NCBI GenBank assembly: GCA_903925015.1
Contig: CAIYDY010000244.1
Location: 1-42,721 of the forward strand
DNA: 42,721 nt
Origin: an uncultured Acidobacteriia bacterium
GTDB lineage: Bacteria > Acidobacteriota > Terriglobia > Bryobacterales > Bryobacteraceae
Direction of reading: 5' to 3'
Positions 16,335 through 24,823 of this stretch are shown in pieces (the stretch's first letter is position 1; the number at the start of each line of letters is the position of its first letter). The translations under genes and the position numbers were made by a program. The notes beneath the pieces are model-generated. The model was not told the DNA's origin. It made no database searches and was given only the letters and a program-made list of their open reading frames with translations.

Positions 16335-16768
16335 GTGATCGAGGCACTGAAGTCGGGCGATATTGAATTAGTACGGGGAGCATTCCGCCTGCTGCTGGAG
16401 CGGGGTGCCGAGGCGAACCGGGCGTTGGTGTCGGCCCTTTGGAACTCCAGCACCGAACTTGGGAAGATTGCGCTTGAGCACGGTGCCGATCCCGATTTTT
16501 CGATGGTGGACGAACAGCCGCTCCTGAACAACCTGATTCGGTGGGGCCAGTTCCAACAATCCTTCTGGTTGCTGGAACGCGGGGCGCGCCCGAACATCCG
16601 CGATGGTCGGGGGTGGACTTCTGCGCACCAAGCGGCATGACGCGGCAACGAAAAGCGGCGACGGAAAGATGATGCGCGCGGTGTTGGATGCCGGTGCCGA
16701 TCTTCGGGTGCGGGGTGAACGCTGAACTCCGGTTGAGATTGGTGGAGATGATGGAATTGCGGGGTTAA
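16335..16768 (+). pseudogene. decayed ankyrin-repeat gene
   Basis: From GTG 16335 the first 101 codons encode ankyrin-like repeats (LLLERGAEANRALVSALW, ALEHGADPDFSM, LLERGARPNIRDGRGWTSAHQAA) and stop at TGA 16638. The next frame continues the repeat pattern (GKMMRAVLDAGADLRVRGER, from about 16660), reaches another TGA at 16726-16728, reads TPVEI in the same frame, and a third shift gives VEMMELRG ending at TAA 16766. Repeat phase therefore continues through at least two frame changes and one stop, as in a dead gene. A short functional 101-residue protein cannot be excluded. Confidence 0.65.
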
Positions 16769-17078
16769 CGCTTTGACCACTGGCGCGGACATGTGGTCGG
16801 CCTTGTCCTGTGGTTGGTGACGACGACAATTCGTGCCACCAATGGAAAGGCGAGGTCTGGATCGACAAGCAGGAATTCCAGCCGGTCGGGATCCATACCG
16901 AGCTGGCCAAGGGAGTGCCTTGGGGTGTCCGGTTGTTCCTGGGAATCAACATCCGGCAACTGGGATTTTCCGTGACGTACCAGCGCGCGCGAAGGCGGGG
17001 GGCGCAGTCAGTTACGGCACGGAATTCCGCAAGACGGACGCGAGTTCGACGATTCAGTTTGACGGGCCGCCGGAATAG
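16769..17078 (+). pseudogene. remnant of a conserved secreted protein (C-terminal part, frameshifted)
   Basis: Three frames carry protein-like sequence in order: FDHWRGHVV (from 16772), then GDDDNSCHQWKGEVWIDKQE through LGFSVTYQR (from about 16816), then VSYGTEFRKTDASSTIQFDGPPE ending at TAG 17076. From memory this resembles the C-terminal half of exported acidobacterial proteins of the outer-membrane-lipoprotein-sorting type. In those proteins a longer segment separates the YGTEFR and KTDASSTI blocks, suggesting a small internal deletion. No intact start or N-terminal half is present. The pieces fill the otherwise gene-free stretch before the next gene. Confidence 0.6.
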
Positions 17079-17079
17079 G

Positions 17080-19389
17080 TTAGTTCCGCAGAGGTTTGCC
17101 GGTTTGCAGCATGTGGGCGATGCGAGCCTGCGTTTCTTTCCGGCCGCAGAGGCTGAGGAAGGCCTCGCGTTCCAAATCCAGCAGGTACTGTTCGGAAACC
17201 ATCGGAGTGCCGGTCAGTCGTCCGCCGCTCAGGACGTAGGCCAGTTTTTCCCCGACCACAGTGTCGTAGTCGGAAATGTAGCCGCCCTGGCGGGCCATCC
17301 AGACACCCATTTTCATCATGGCGAAGCCGTCCTCGCCGGAAACGGGTATATCTGTGCGAGGTGCGCCGGGGGTGTGCGCCGAAACCAGCGAAAGCGCCAG
17401 CCGTTTGGCGTCGTCGATCAGGCGCTCGCGGTTCATCGAGATCCCATCGCCTTCGCGGAGATAGCCGAACTGCCGTGCTTCCGCAGCGCTGGCCGAGGTC
17501 TTGGCAAAGGCGATCTGCTCGAACGTTTTCTTGATGTCGCGGGATCTCGCCAACATCTCCTTGCAGCCGCCGCCGCCCGGAATCAGGCCTACGCCGACTT
17601 CCACAAGGCCCATGTAGAGCTCCGCCGAAGCTTGGACCCGCGTACAATGCAGCGGCGTTTCGCAGCCTCCGCCCAGCGACATCCCGAACGGGGCCGCGAC
17701 CACGGGCTTGGGAGCGTACTTGAGCGACATGTTCAGCTGCTGGTAGGCACGGATGGCCTCGTCCAGTTCATCCCAATCGCCGTCCTGCGCCGCCATCAGC
17801 ACCATCATGAGGTTCGCGCCGACGGAGAAATTTTCGCCCTGATTTGCGATCACCATGGCGTCGAAGTTGGTTTCCAGTTCCGCCAACCCGGTGCGGATCA
17901 TCCGTAGGTTGTCCTCGCCCAGCGAGTTCATTTTGGAGTGGAACTCGCAGCCGATTACGCCGTCGCCCAGGTCGATGAGGGAGGCTCCGGGATTCGTTTT
18001 GACCACGCCACGGGCCCGCTTAAGGTCGGAGAGCACGGTCACCCCCGGGCGCGGCTCCATCGTTTTGTAGCCGGTTCCGCTGGCCAGATCGAAGTATGCC
18101 GTGCCGGGATTCCTGTCCGCATCCGCTGCCTTATAGAAGGACTGGGCACCGGAAGACAGCATCTTCACGACATTTTCCGGCAGCGTGCGGCCTTCGGCCT
18201 CGATCCGGCGTGCGGTGGCCTCGAAGCCGAGCGCGTCCCAGAGTTCGAACGGCCCCGCGGAATTGGCGTAGCCCCACCGCATGGCCTGGTCGATTTCGAC
18301 GATGCGGTCGGAAATTTCGGGGACCATGTGGGCTGCGTAGACGACGTGGCTGCTCAGCAATTCCCATAGGAATTGGCCGACTCTGTCGTTCAACGCCACC
18401 AGAGCCTTCAGCCGCGCGCCGAGAGGTTCAATCTTGTGGACAGCCTCCAAGGACGCGAACCGCACCTTGGCGGCCGGGTGGTATTCGAAGGTTTTCCAAT
18501 CCAAGGCATGGATGGCGCGATCCTTGCCCACGCGCTTGTAGCAACCCTGGCCGGTCTTGTCGCCCAACCACTTGCGGTTGATCATTTCGTCCAGGAACGG
18601 CTGCATGGTGAACAGTTCGCGGAAGGGGTCGTTTGGGACTGCGGCGTAGAGATTCCGGGTGACGTGCGCCCAGACGTCCAAGCCCACGATGTCGAGCAGC
18701 CGGTAACTGGCGGATTTTGGCAGCCCGATGAGGGTTCCGGTGAGAAGATCCACCTCCTCCAAGGTCAAATCGTGGTCGACCGTCAATTTCTGCACCATGG
18801 AGCCGAAGAACGACCCGATGCGGTTGGCGATGAAATTCGGGGTGTCCTTGCACGGGACCACCCCCTTGCCGAGGTGTATTTCGCAGAACTGGCCCAAATG
18901 GGCGAGAATTTCGGGACGCGTGGCGGGTCCGGGAATGACTTCGGCCAAGTGCAGGTAGCGCGGCGGGTTGAAGAAGTGGGTGCCCAGGAAATGCTCGCGG
19001 ACTTCGTCGGACCAGCCCTCGGCAATCTGGGCCAATGGTATGCCGCTGGTGTTGGTGGAGAGGATGGTTCCGGGAGTGCGGTGCGCAAGGACCTTGGCGT
19101 AGAGGCTCCGCTTGATTTCGAGGTTCTCGGCGACGGCCTCCACGACCCATCCGCAGGCGGCGATCCCTGCCATGTCGGTGTCGAAACCGCCCGTCGTGAC
19201 GAGGCGGGCATTGTCCGGGAGCATGAAGGCGGCTGGGCGGCTCTTCAGTGCGGCGTCGAGGCCAGCCTTGGCCGCTGCGGGTGTCAAATCGAGCAGCAGG
19301 GAAGGCACCCCGGCGTTTGCAAGCTGTGCGGCAATGCGGGAACCCATGGTTCCGGCTCCAAGAACGGCGACGCGGCGAATTGGTTTCAT
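17080..19389 (-). CDS. fadN: 3-hydroxyacyl-CoA dehydrogenase/enoyl-CoA hydratase, FadN-like
   Basis: A two-enzyme beta-oxidation protein of 769 residues with the dehydrogenase first and hydratase second, the order of B. subtilis FadN. The NAD fold starts with VAVLGAGTMGSRIA; the dehydrogenase signature GTHFFNPPRYLHLAEV and NFIANRIG are intact. The hydratase half has oxyanion-hole region GENFSVGANL and the two acidic positions in GGGCET and GLVEVGVGLIPGGGG. It would hydrate enoyl-CoA and oxidise the 3-hydroxyacyl-CoA. A thiolase usually follows fadN; none is present here, and the gene instead ends one base from the decay patch. ATG 19389 directly precedes the NAD fold. Confidence 0.9.
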   Translation of the reverse strand: MKPIRRVAVLGAGTMGSRIAAQLANAGVPSLLLDLTPAAAKAGLDAALKSRPAAFMLPDNARLVTTGGFDTDMAGIAACGWVVEAVAENLEIKRSLYAKVLAHRTPGTILSTNTSGIPLAQIAEGWSDEVREHFLGTHFFNPPRYLHLAEVIPGPATRPEILAHLGQFCEIHLGKGVVPCKDTPNFIANRIGSFFGSMVQKLTVDHDLTLEEVDLLTGTLIGLPKSASYRLLDIVGLDVWAHVTRNLYAAVPNDPFRELFTMQPFLDEMINRKWLGDKTGQGCYKRVGKDRAIHALDWKTFEYHPAAKVRFASLEAVHKIEPLGARLKALVALNDRVGQFLWELLSSHVVYAAHMVPEISDRIVEIDQAMRWGYANSAGPFELWDALGFEATARRIEAEGRTLPENVVKMLSSGAQSFYKAADADRNPGTAYFDLASGTGYKTMEPRPGVTVLSDLKRARGVVKTNPGASLIDLGDGVIGCEFHSKMNSLGEDNLRMIRTGLAELETNFDAMVIANQGENFSVGANLMMVLMAAQDGDWDELDEAIRAYQQLNMSLKYAPKPVVAAPFGMSLGGGCETPLHCTRVQASAELYMGLVEVGVGLIPGGGGCKEMLARSRDIKKTFEQIAFAKTSASAAEARQFGYLREGDGISMNRERLIDDAKRLALSLVSAHTPGAPRTDIPVSGEDGFAMMKMGVWMARQGGYISDYDTVVGEKLAYVLSGGRLTGTPMVSEQYLLDLEREAFLSLCGRKETQARIAHMLQTGKPLRN

Positions 19390-19435
19390 CTGAGAAGTCC
19401 CGAATCGAAGTTTACCGCTTTGATGTTGGCGGTCC

Positions 19436-20788
19436 TCACTTCACCAAGTGGTATTCGGTCTGGCGCTTGAGAATCCAGGACATGCGGCCTTGTTCATCCA
19501 GCATGGCGTCCTCCTCTTGGGCGACTTCCAGCTTCTGGCCGCCCCATTCCGGGACCGGAGTGGTGGCTTGAAGCTCGATGGAGAACCATGTTCCGGGCAC
19601 TAGTTTCACGTCGCCGCGCCCGGGGACGCCCTCCTGGAGGTCCCAGAGGCCGATGAGTGGACCGGCGGCATGGCCGTGGTCGCCGACAGGGTGGCTGTAG
19701 ACGGTGCCGTCGATCTTTTCCTCGCGCATGGCGTGGAGGACCAGTGAGAGGACCTCGTTGCCCGAACGGCCGGGTTTCATTCGTTCCAATGTCAGATCCT
19801 GGAGGCGGTTGGTGTTTTGCAGCGCTTTTTTGATTCCGGCGGGCACATCGGTTTCGCCCGCGCGCAGGACGTAGCCCATGTGCTGCGTGTCTGTGTTCAG
19901 ACGCATGGCGGTGATGCCGAAATCGGTGTGCAGGACGTCACCCCGTTCGATCACCGTGCCGGTGCTGCGGTTGAGCCGGTTGGAGGCGGTGAGTCCTTGG
20001 CGCTGGATTTCCACGGACGGCTGGAACCAAGTTCCCAGGCCAGCGTCGTTCACCTTTTGGCGTAGCCACCAGACCACGTCCTGGTCTGTGGTCTTGCCGG
20101 GGATGATGACTTCATTGGAGAAGGCCCGCGCGATCAGTGCGTGGACAATCGCCATCATGTCCCTGTAGACCGGGAGCATCTCCGGAATGCGCAACTCCTG
20201 GTATTCGAGGGCCAGTTCTTCGGAAGGGTGGATGCGGTCCTTGTAGTTGGGGCCGAGGGTGGCCATCAGTTTGTCGCGAAGGCCGGAACTGAGCCCGTCG
20301 GAGAAGGCGTGGGTGGCGGAGACGTTGATCGCGATGCTGGCGGGCTTGCGCTCATCCACCAGTGCTTTCAAGGTCGTCCATTGCGATTCGCCGTAGATTT
20401 CCTTGTTGGCCGAGGCTGGGTCACGGTAGACCGTGTAGAGTCCGCCGTTGGAGTCCCCGCCAAGGGCGAGACGTTCGACGCCCTTCTCCGGTCCCAAGTC
20501 ATTGAAAACGTAGATGGTGGTGCGGCGCGCGGCAAATACGGTGGGCGACACGAGGGAGAAGAAGGCCGGATCCTCGGCGTATTCGCGGCAGGCGACGATC
20601 CACATCTGTGTCTTGTATTTCCGCATCAGGGCTGGGAGGTGGCGTTCGAGGCGGAGTTTGAGCCACTCCTGCTGGATTTCGGCCTGTTTGCGCAGCGGCG
20701 GGAGCGAGGGGGTTTGGGCACCGAGTCCCGATGCCAGAACGACGGAGGCCAAAACGAGCGCGGTTGCGGGGCGGAACATATCTGTCAT
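19436..20788 (-). CDS. exported M24 family metallopeptidase (Xaa-Pro aminopeptidase-like)
   Basis: Signal peptide (PATALVLASVVLASGLGAQ) followed by a pita-bread fold. All five metal ligands of the M24 family can be placed: Asp in VLHTDFGIT, Asp in LNTDTQHMGYV, His in GDHGHAAGP, Glu in WFSIELQ and Glu in AQEEDAMLDE. It is therefore likely an active periplasmic metallo-aminopeptidase; peptide preference is unknown. ATG 20788 is given; ATG 20779 is equally good, as it follows TATCAT by 7 nt and could be leaderless. It lies 46 nt upstream of the fadN-like gene on the same strand. Confidence 0.87.
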   Translation of the reverse strand: MTDMFRPATALVLASVVLASGLGAQTPSLPPLRKQAEIQQEWLKLRLERHLPALMRKYKTQMWIVACREYAEDPAFFSLVSPTVFAARRTTIYVFNDLGPEKGVERLALGGDSNGGLYTVYRDPASANKEIYGESQWTTLKALVDERKPASIAINVSATHAFSDGLSSGLRDKLMATLGPNYKDRIHPSEELALEYQELRIPEMLPVYRDMMAIVHALIARAFSNEVIIPGKTTDQDVVWWLRQKVNDAGLGTWFQPSVEIQRQGLTASNRLNRSTGTVIERGDVLHTDFGITAMRLNTDTQHMGYVLRAGETDVPAGIKKALQNTNRLQDLTLERMKPGRSGNEVLSLVLHAMREEKIDGTVYSHPVGDHGHAAGPLIGLWDLQEGVPGRGDVKLVPGTWFSIELQATTPVPEWGGQKLEVAQEEDAMLDEQGRMSWILKRQTEYHLVK

Positions 20789-20810
20789 GATAGCCGGGAA
20801 TTGGTAGAAT
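20782..20810 (+). promoter_or_regulatory. predicted sigma-70 type promoter upstream of the truncated Uma2 gene
   Basis: CTGTCA (20782-20787, 4 of 6 matches) and TAGAAT (20805-20810, 5 of 6) are separated by 17 bp. Transcription would start about 10 nt before ATG 20827 and could serve both the Uma2 remnant and the oxidase gene behind it. Confidence 0.4.
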
Positions 20811-20826
20811 CAGGCAGGGATTGAAC

Positions 20827-21168
20827 ATGGCTGCAGCAACGGCTGGTCTCGTCACATTCGCGCAGTTGGAGCAGTTGCCGGATCCACCCGGTGGGCGCTA
20901 CGAACTCCACCATGGGGAATTGATTCATGTGGCACCACCCAAACAACGTCACAACCGCATTCAACACAGACTGTTACGAATTTTCTGGGCGCTGAACACC
21001 CCTCGGTTTGAAGTGGCCATGGAGTTGGGGTTCCGTTCCGACCCGGAACACGACTATCGTATTGCCGATGTCGCCTTGATCTCCCGCCAGCGGTTCGACC
21101 GGATCGAGCTGGACGACAACCTCCACGGCGCGGTCGAGGTGGATGCGGTATTCGGGGACGTCGAATAG
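20827..21168 (+). pseudogene. C-terminally truncated Uma2-family (DUF820) protein
   Basis: Residues 1-95 match the N-terminal half of Uma2 proteins: the opening LVTFAQLEQLPDPPGGRYELHHGELI and the strand YRIADVALISRQRF. The family is a PD-(D/E)XK nuclease-like fold of about 190 residues. Here the frame stops after GAVEVDAVFGDVE, before the usual glutamate (VEI/VEV-S) and lysine (K-x-x-x-Y) of the active site. The intact copy at 26495-27124 has both. The stop codon abuts the GTG of the next gene, as if the 3' half was lost when the junction formed. Start ATG 20827 follows AGGGA with 7-nt spacing. A short functional product is possible. Confidence 0.65.
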
Positions 21169-22356
21169 GTGCCCGGCAACCGGAATGCCCGCCGCGAGTT
21201 CCTTCGCTTCCTGGCAGGGAGTCCCCTGTTTGGGGCGATGGCCTCGGGCCAGGACCAGTCCTTGGCATCCGCAGCCGAAGCCATAAACGTAATGGATTTC
21301 GAGGCCGTCGCCCGCCGACTGCTGCCTCCCGCGCACTGGGGCTATCTGGCAACCGGCGTGGATGACGACCTGACCCTGCAAGCGAATATGGCCGCGTTCC
21401 GGCACATCGGACTTGTCCCACGCCGCTTGGTGGACGTTTCGAAGGCCAACTTGAAGACCCAAATTTTCGGGGAGACGTGGGATAGCCCGCTTTTCCTGTG
21501 TCCGGTCGGAGCCCAGAAGGCCTTCCATCCTGAGGGCGAGGCGGCTGTGGCGCGTGCCGTGAAGTTGAAGGGCGCGACGCAGATTCTTTCTACGGTGACA
21601 TCGGTGTCGGTTGAAAATGTGGCGAAGTCCCTGGGCCGCGCACCTTGGATGCAGCTGTACATCCCGTCCGAATGGGACAAAACCGAACGGCTGGTGCGTC
21701 GGGCTGAAGCAACAGGTTGTCCGGTACTGGTCTGGACGATTGACCTCTTCGGCGGCCGAAATACGGAAACGCTTGCGCGGATGATGCGCCGGGATACGCG
21801 GCAGTGCAATTCGTGCCACCCGTCTGGCGGCCCTGCCTTGGTGGTGGCCGGATTGCCTCCGGCGCGCGAAACGCCCATGCTGGATGGAATAGGCTCGTCC
21901 ATCAACCCTCCCTTTGCCGATTGGAGCTGGGTGGAACGCCTGAAGAAGATGACCAAGATGAAGTTGGTCTTGAAGGGAATCGACAATGCTGCCGACGCGC
22001 GTTTGGCGCGCGAACATGGTGCCGATGGCATTCTGGTCTCCAACCACGGTGGTCGCGCGACCGAGACCTTGCGGGCGACCATCGATTGCCTCCCGGAGGT
22101 AGTCTCGGAAGCCGGGAGCCTCCCGGTTTTTGTGGACGGCGGGTTCCGGCGCGGGACCGATATTTACAAGGCTTTGGCCTTGGGTGCGAAGGCGGTCGGT
22201 GTTGGTCGGCCCTATATTTGGGGTCTTTCCGCGTTCGGCCAAGCGGGCGTGGAGCGCGTGATCGACATTCTGCGGGCGGAGCTGTTGCTGGCGATGCGGG
22301 AATGCGGGACTCCGACGGTCGCGGAAATCGGTCGCGGCGCGGTTAGAGCGATCTGA
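21169..22356 (+). CDS. Tat-exported FMN-dependent alpha-hydroxyacid oxidase/dehydrogenase with CxxCH motif
   Basis: The first residues (NARREFLRFLAGSPLFGAMA) look like a twin-arginine signal. The TIM-barrel flavoprotein body shows family landmarks: GYLATGVDDDLTL (Tyr near the substrate), MQLY, VWTID, LVLKGI and the active-site SNHGGR (H293, R296), then FVDGGFRRGTDIYKALALGA and VGRPYIWG for phosphate binding. It should oxidise a 2-hydroxyacid such as lactate or glycolate. Unusual is C213-N-S-C216-H217, a heme c attachment motif in a loop before the catalytic histidine. If exported by Tat with heme attached outside, it could pass electrons directly to the respiratory chain. The GTG start abuts the truncated Uma2 stop. 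Confidence 0.85.
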   Translation: MPGNRNARREFLRFLAGSPLFGAMASGQDQSLASAAEAINVMDFEAVARRLLPPAHWGYLATGVDDDLTLQANMAAFRHIGLVPRRLVDVSKANLKTQIFGETWDSPLFLCPVGAQKAFHPEGEAAVARAVKLKGATQILSTVTSVSVENVAKSLGRAPWMQLYIPSEWDKTERLVRRAEATGCPVLVWTIDLFGGRNTETLARMMRRDTRQCNSCHPSGGPALVVAGLPPARETPMLDGIGSSINPPFADWSWVERLKKMTKMKLVLKGIDNAADARLAREHGADGILVSNHGGRATETLRATIDCLPEVVSEAGSLPVFVDGGFRRGTDIYKALALGAKAVGVGRPYIWGLSAFGQAGVERVIDILRAELLLAMRECGTPTVAEIGRGAVRAI

Positions 22357-22358
22357 AA

Positions 22359-23486
22359 ATGGAAAGTCCCAACCGAGCTTACCTCCCGGCCGTTGACCAC
22401 CTGCGTGCATTTGCTGCCCTGCTGATTCTCCTATACCATTCCGTCCATCTGCTCTATCCGCGATTGGCGTTTCATCGTGCGTGGCAGCCGGACGACTGGC
22501 CCCACACAGGCAATCCTCTGCTGGCTGCGCTGCTGGAGGGGCATTCCGCCGTCGCCCTATTTCTAGTCATCAGCGGCTTTATCCTGACCTACGGATCCCT
22601 TGGCCGCAATATCCGTTGGCCGGAATTCTATCGAAACCGCCTGCTGCGCATTTTTCCGTTGTATCTTTTTGTGCTGTTCACAGGGGCCAACTCATTTCCG
22701 CAGAAGTTCAAGTTTCCCGAATTTCTCTCCAGTCTCTTCCAGTTCGGGTATCTTGCTGGCGGGTTGTCCTTTGGCGAATGGACGGGAGTTACTTGGAGTA
22801 TCGCAGTCGAGGCACATCTCTACCTTCTGTTCCCCGCCGTACTTCATTATTTGAATGCCGGCAGGCTGTGGGCGCTCCTACGGTTGGCGGTCTTGGTGTG
22901 GCTGGTGCGGTTCGCAGCTGTAAGCATGGGTGCCGGGATGCTGGATGTGACCTACTGGACGGTGCTGGGTAGGACAGACCAGTTTTTGGGAGGCGCAATA
23001 CTGGCTTGGCTGGTACACCGTTACGGGATGCCGCGCAGCCTCCGGTGGTTCTTTCCCGTCGCCGCTGCCGGTGTTGTCGGGGTTCTATGGGGCTTTCATG
23101 AAAGTGGTGGCTGGCCCGGACATCAGGAGTGGCGAATTCTCTGGCCAATTGCGGAGGCATCCATTTGGACGGCGTTCGTGGCTGGCTACCTCGCCGTCGC
23201 GCCGTTGTTACCCCGTTTTGCTGACTCGGCACTCCGGTACTTGGGAAAGGTCAGTTACTCGGTCTATCTCATCCATGTCCCGGTAATTACCATTCTGGCC
23301 ACCAAGAGCTGGTTCCTGAATATTTCAGGTGCCAGTGCGTTCGGAAACACGCTGCTAACCGCGATTTTCGAGGTGCTGCCCGTTTCCGTGGCCTTTGCCT
23401 CGCTCACTTGGAGCGTGATCGAGGAGCCATTCCTGGCCATGAGACGCCGCTACGGGCAGTCGCAGCCGACAACCGCCAATCAATAG
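22359..23486 (+). CDS. acyltransferase 3 family membrane protein (OafA/YrhL-like)
   Basis: Polytopic membrane protein of 375 residues with about ten hydrophobic segments. The N-terminus carries the family motif DHLRAFAALLILLYH with its conserved histidine, then LFLVISGFILTYG and FYRNRLLRIFPLY. The end has LGKVSYSVYLIHVPV and a final WSVIEEPF. Such enzymes O-acetylate or succinylate sugars of surface glycans or antibiotics using cytoplasmic acyl-CoA. Acceptor unknown; no glycan cluster adjoins. It follows the oxidase gene by 2 nt (TGAAAATG) and its stop overlaps the end of the convergent rapZ gene by 7 bp. Confidence 0.9.
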   Translation: MESPNRAYLPAVDHLRAFAALLILLYHSVHLLYPRLAFHRAWQPDDWPHTGNPLLAALLEGHSAVALFLVISGFILTYGSLGRNIRWPEFYRNRLLRIFPLYLFVLFTGANSFPQKFKFPEFLSSLFQFGYLAGGLSFGEWTGVTWSIAVEAHLYLLFPAVLHYLNAGRLWALLRLAVLVWLVRFAAVSMGAGMLDVTYWTVLGRTDQFLGGAILAWLVHRYGMPRSLRWFFPVAAAGVVGVLWGFHESGGWPGHQEWRILWPIAEASIWTAFVAGYLAVAPLLPRFADSALRYLGKVSYSVYLIHVPVITILATKSWFLNISGASAFGNTLLTAIFEVLPVSVAFASLTWSVIEEPFLAMRRRYGQSQPTTANQ

Positions 23487-24430
23487 ACCTTGTCGATGTC
23501 CCGATGGGTGGCCTTGGCCTGATATCCGCCTTTGACCAGGTTTTTCTGCACTTGGTCGGCCATCATCACGGACCGGTGGTGTCCCCCTGTGCAGCCGAAA
23601 CCCACGGTCAAATAACTTTTGCCCTCGCGGATATAGTGCGGCAGAAGATACAGCAGCAAATGGGTGATCTGGTCCAGGAATTCGCCGGTCTGGGGGAAGG
23701 ACCGGACATAATGCGCCACTGCCGGGTCCAAGCCGTTCTGGGGCCTGAGTTCGGGGATGTAGTGCGGATTCGGCAGGAAGCGCACGTCGAAAACGAGGTC
23801 GCAATCCGGCGGGAGCCCGTGGCGGAAGCCGAAGCTGGTGACGTACACCAAAATTCGGGTCTGCTCCCCTTCGGTGCCGAATTTTTGTTTGATGAAGTCG
23901 CGGAGTTCGTGGACATTGAACTTCGAGGTGTCCACGACCAGGTCGGCCAGCTCGCGGACCGGTGCCAGTGCCTCCCGCTCCCTGCGGATGCTTTCGCTAA
24001 CCGGTTGCTCTCCATCGGAAAGGGGGTGCGGGCGGCGGGTTTCGCTGAAGCGGCGGACGATGGTCTCGTCGCCTGCTTCCATGAACAGCAGACGGACGTT
24101 GCGGACGCCCCGCAAGGCCCCAAAGATGGCGGGAAACTTCTTGAGACCCTCACCCTCGCGGACGTCAATTACCAGCGCGGCCCGCTTGCCGGACGCGGAA
24201 TCGCTGATCAGGTCCGCAAATGTGGGGATCAATTCGACCGGCAGGTTGTCGACAGCGTAGTAGCCGACATCCTCCAAGGCCCGCAGCACCGAGCCCTTAC
24301 CCGACCCGCTCATGCCGGTGATGATCACCAATTCAGCCGGAGTGGCCGCTGGAGGGTTGTTTGACGGAGCTTTCGCTGTCGGAGTCGTCTCCGCCACCTT
24401 TTTCCTTGGAGCTTTCTTGCCTTCCGTCAA
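23480..24430 (-). CDS. rapZ: RNase adapter protein RapZ (P-loop nucleotide-binding)
   Basis: Walker A GMSGSGKG (39-46) starts the conserved domain; the C-terminal signature GCTGGHHRSV is present, as are VDTSKFNVHELRDFI and FGFRHGLPPDCDLVFDVRFLPNP. RapZ links amino-sugar metabolism to RNA turnover in E. coli; its role in this phylum is untested. Compared with E. coli (284 residues) it has an extra N-terminal tail of about 33 residues rich in Lys, Pro and Ala. The start is TTG 24430, supported by GGGAGG about 6 nt upstream. It is the last gene of an rpoN-hpf-rapZ cluster, an order widespread in bacteria, here without a ptsN gene between. Confidence 0.93.
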   Translation of the reverse strand: MTEGKKAPRKKVAETTPTAKAPSNNPPAATPAELVIITGMSGSGKGSVLRALEDVGYYAVDNLPVELIPTFADLISDSASGKRAALVIDVREGEGLKKFPAIFGALRGVRNVRLLFMEAGDETIVRRFSETRRPHPLSDGEQPVSESIRREREALAPVRELADLVVDTSKFNVHELRDFIKQKFGTEGEQTRILVYVTSFGFRHGLPPDCDLVFDVRFLPNPHYIPELRPQNGLDPAVAHYVRSFPQTGEFLDQITHLLLYLLPHYIREGKSYLTVGFGCTGGHHRSVMMADQVQKNLVKGGYQAKATHRDIDKVY

Positions 24431-24452
24431 AACAACCCTCCCGTGTGCCTAC

Positions 24453-24797
24453 TTATTCGGCCTGTAGTAGCCCGTCGTCACCTACACGACGGGAATCGCG
24501 GTACTTCTCCTTGACCTTCAGCGCCTGGGCCTCCAGCTTTCCCACGGCGGCGTGCAATGCCGTGAAAAGGTCGGCGTCGTGGGCCTTCCCCACCAGGTCA
24601 TGGTGGTGGTAGGGCACGGTCACTTCGGCGAAGTGCGAGTGGTGGTGCTCCACGCGTTCATGGGCGAGAACCACATGCGCGTGCGCCTCGCCTCTTCCAT
24701 TGTCCAGTATCCTGCCCAGTTTCTGAAATTCCAGCTCGATCTTGTGGGCGTTTTCGGTTGAAAGATCGATCTGCCGTCCGGTGTACGTTACCTTCAC
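24453..24797 (-). CDS. hpf: ribosome hibernation-promoting factor (short HPF/RaiA type)
   Basis: The 114-residue protein begins KVTYTGRQIDLS and has the beta-alpha-beta layout of short HPF (HAHVVLAHERVEHHHSHFAEVTV, then DLFTALHAAVGKLEAQALKVKEKYRD). It would bind the 30S decoding channel in stationary phase. It lacks the long-form dimerisation domain. Histidine is unusually frequent in the middle (HHH twice). The start is GTG 24797, with AGGT 5 nt upstream and GGAG slightly further. It lies between rpoN (26-nt gap) and rapZ (22-nt gap) on the same strand. Confidence 0.9.
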   Translation of the reverse strand: MKVTYTGRQIDLSTENAHKIELEFQKLGRILDNGRGEAHAHVVLAHERVEHHHSHFAEVTVPYHHHDLVGKAHDADLFTALHAAVGKLEAQALKVKEKYRDSRRVGDDGLLQAE

Positions 24798-24823
24798 GGT
24801 TACCTGTCTCCTGTTCGTGGATC

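Noticed and set aside
16810-17907. Plus-strand open frame of 365 codons continuing past 17078
   Set aside because: Only the first 60 residues look like protein (the remnant gene); the rest is antisense to the fadN-like gene.
20974-22410. Minus-strand frame of 478 codons
   Set aside because: Antisense to the alpha-hydroxyacid oxidase, whose motifs are unambiguous; no domain seen.
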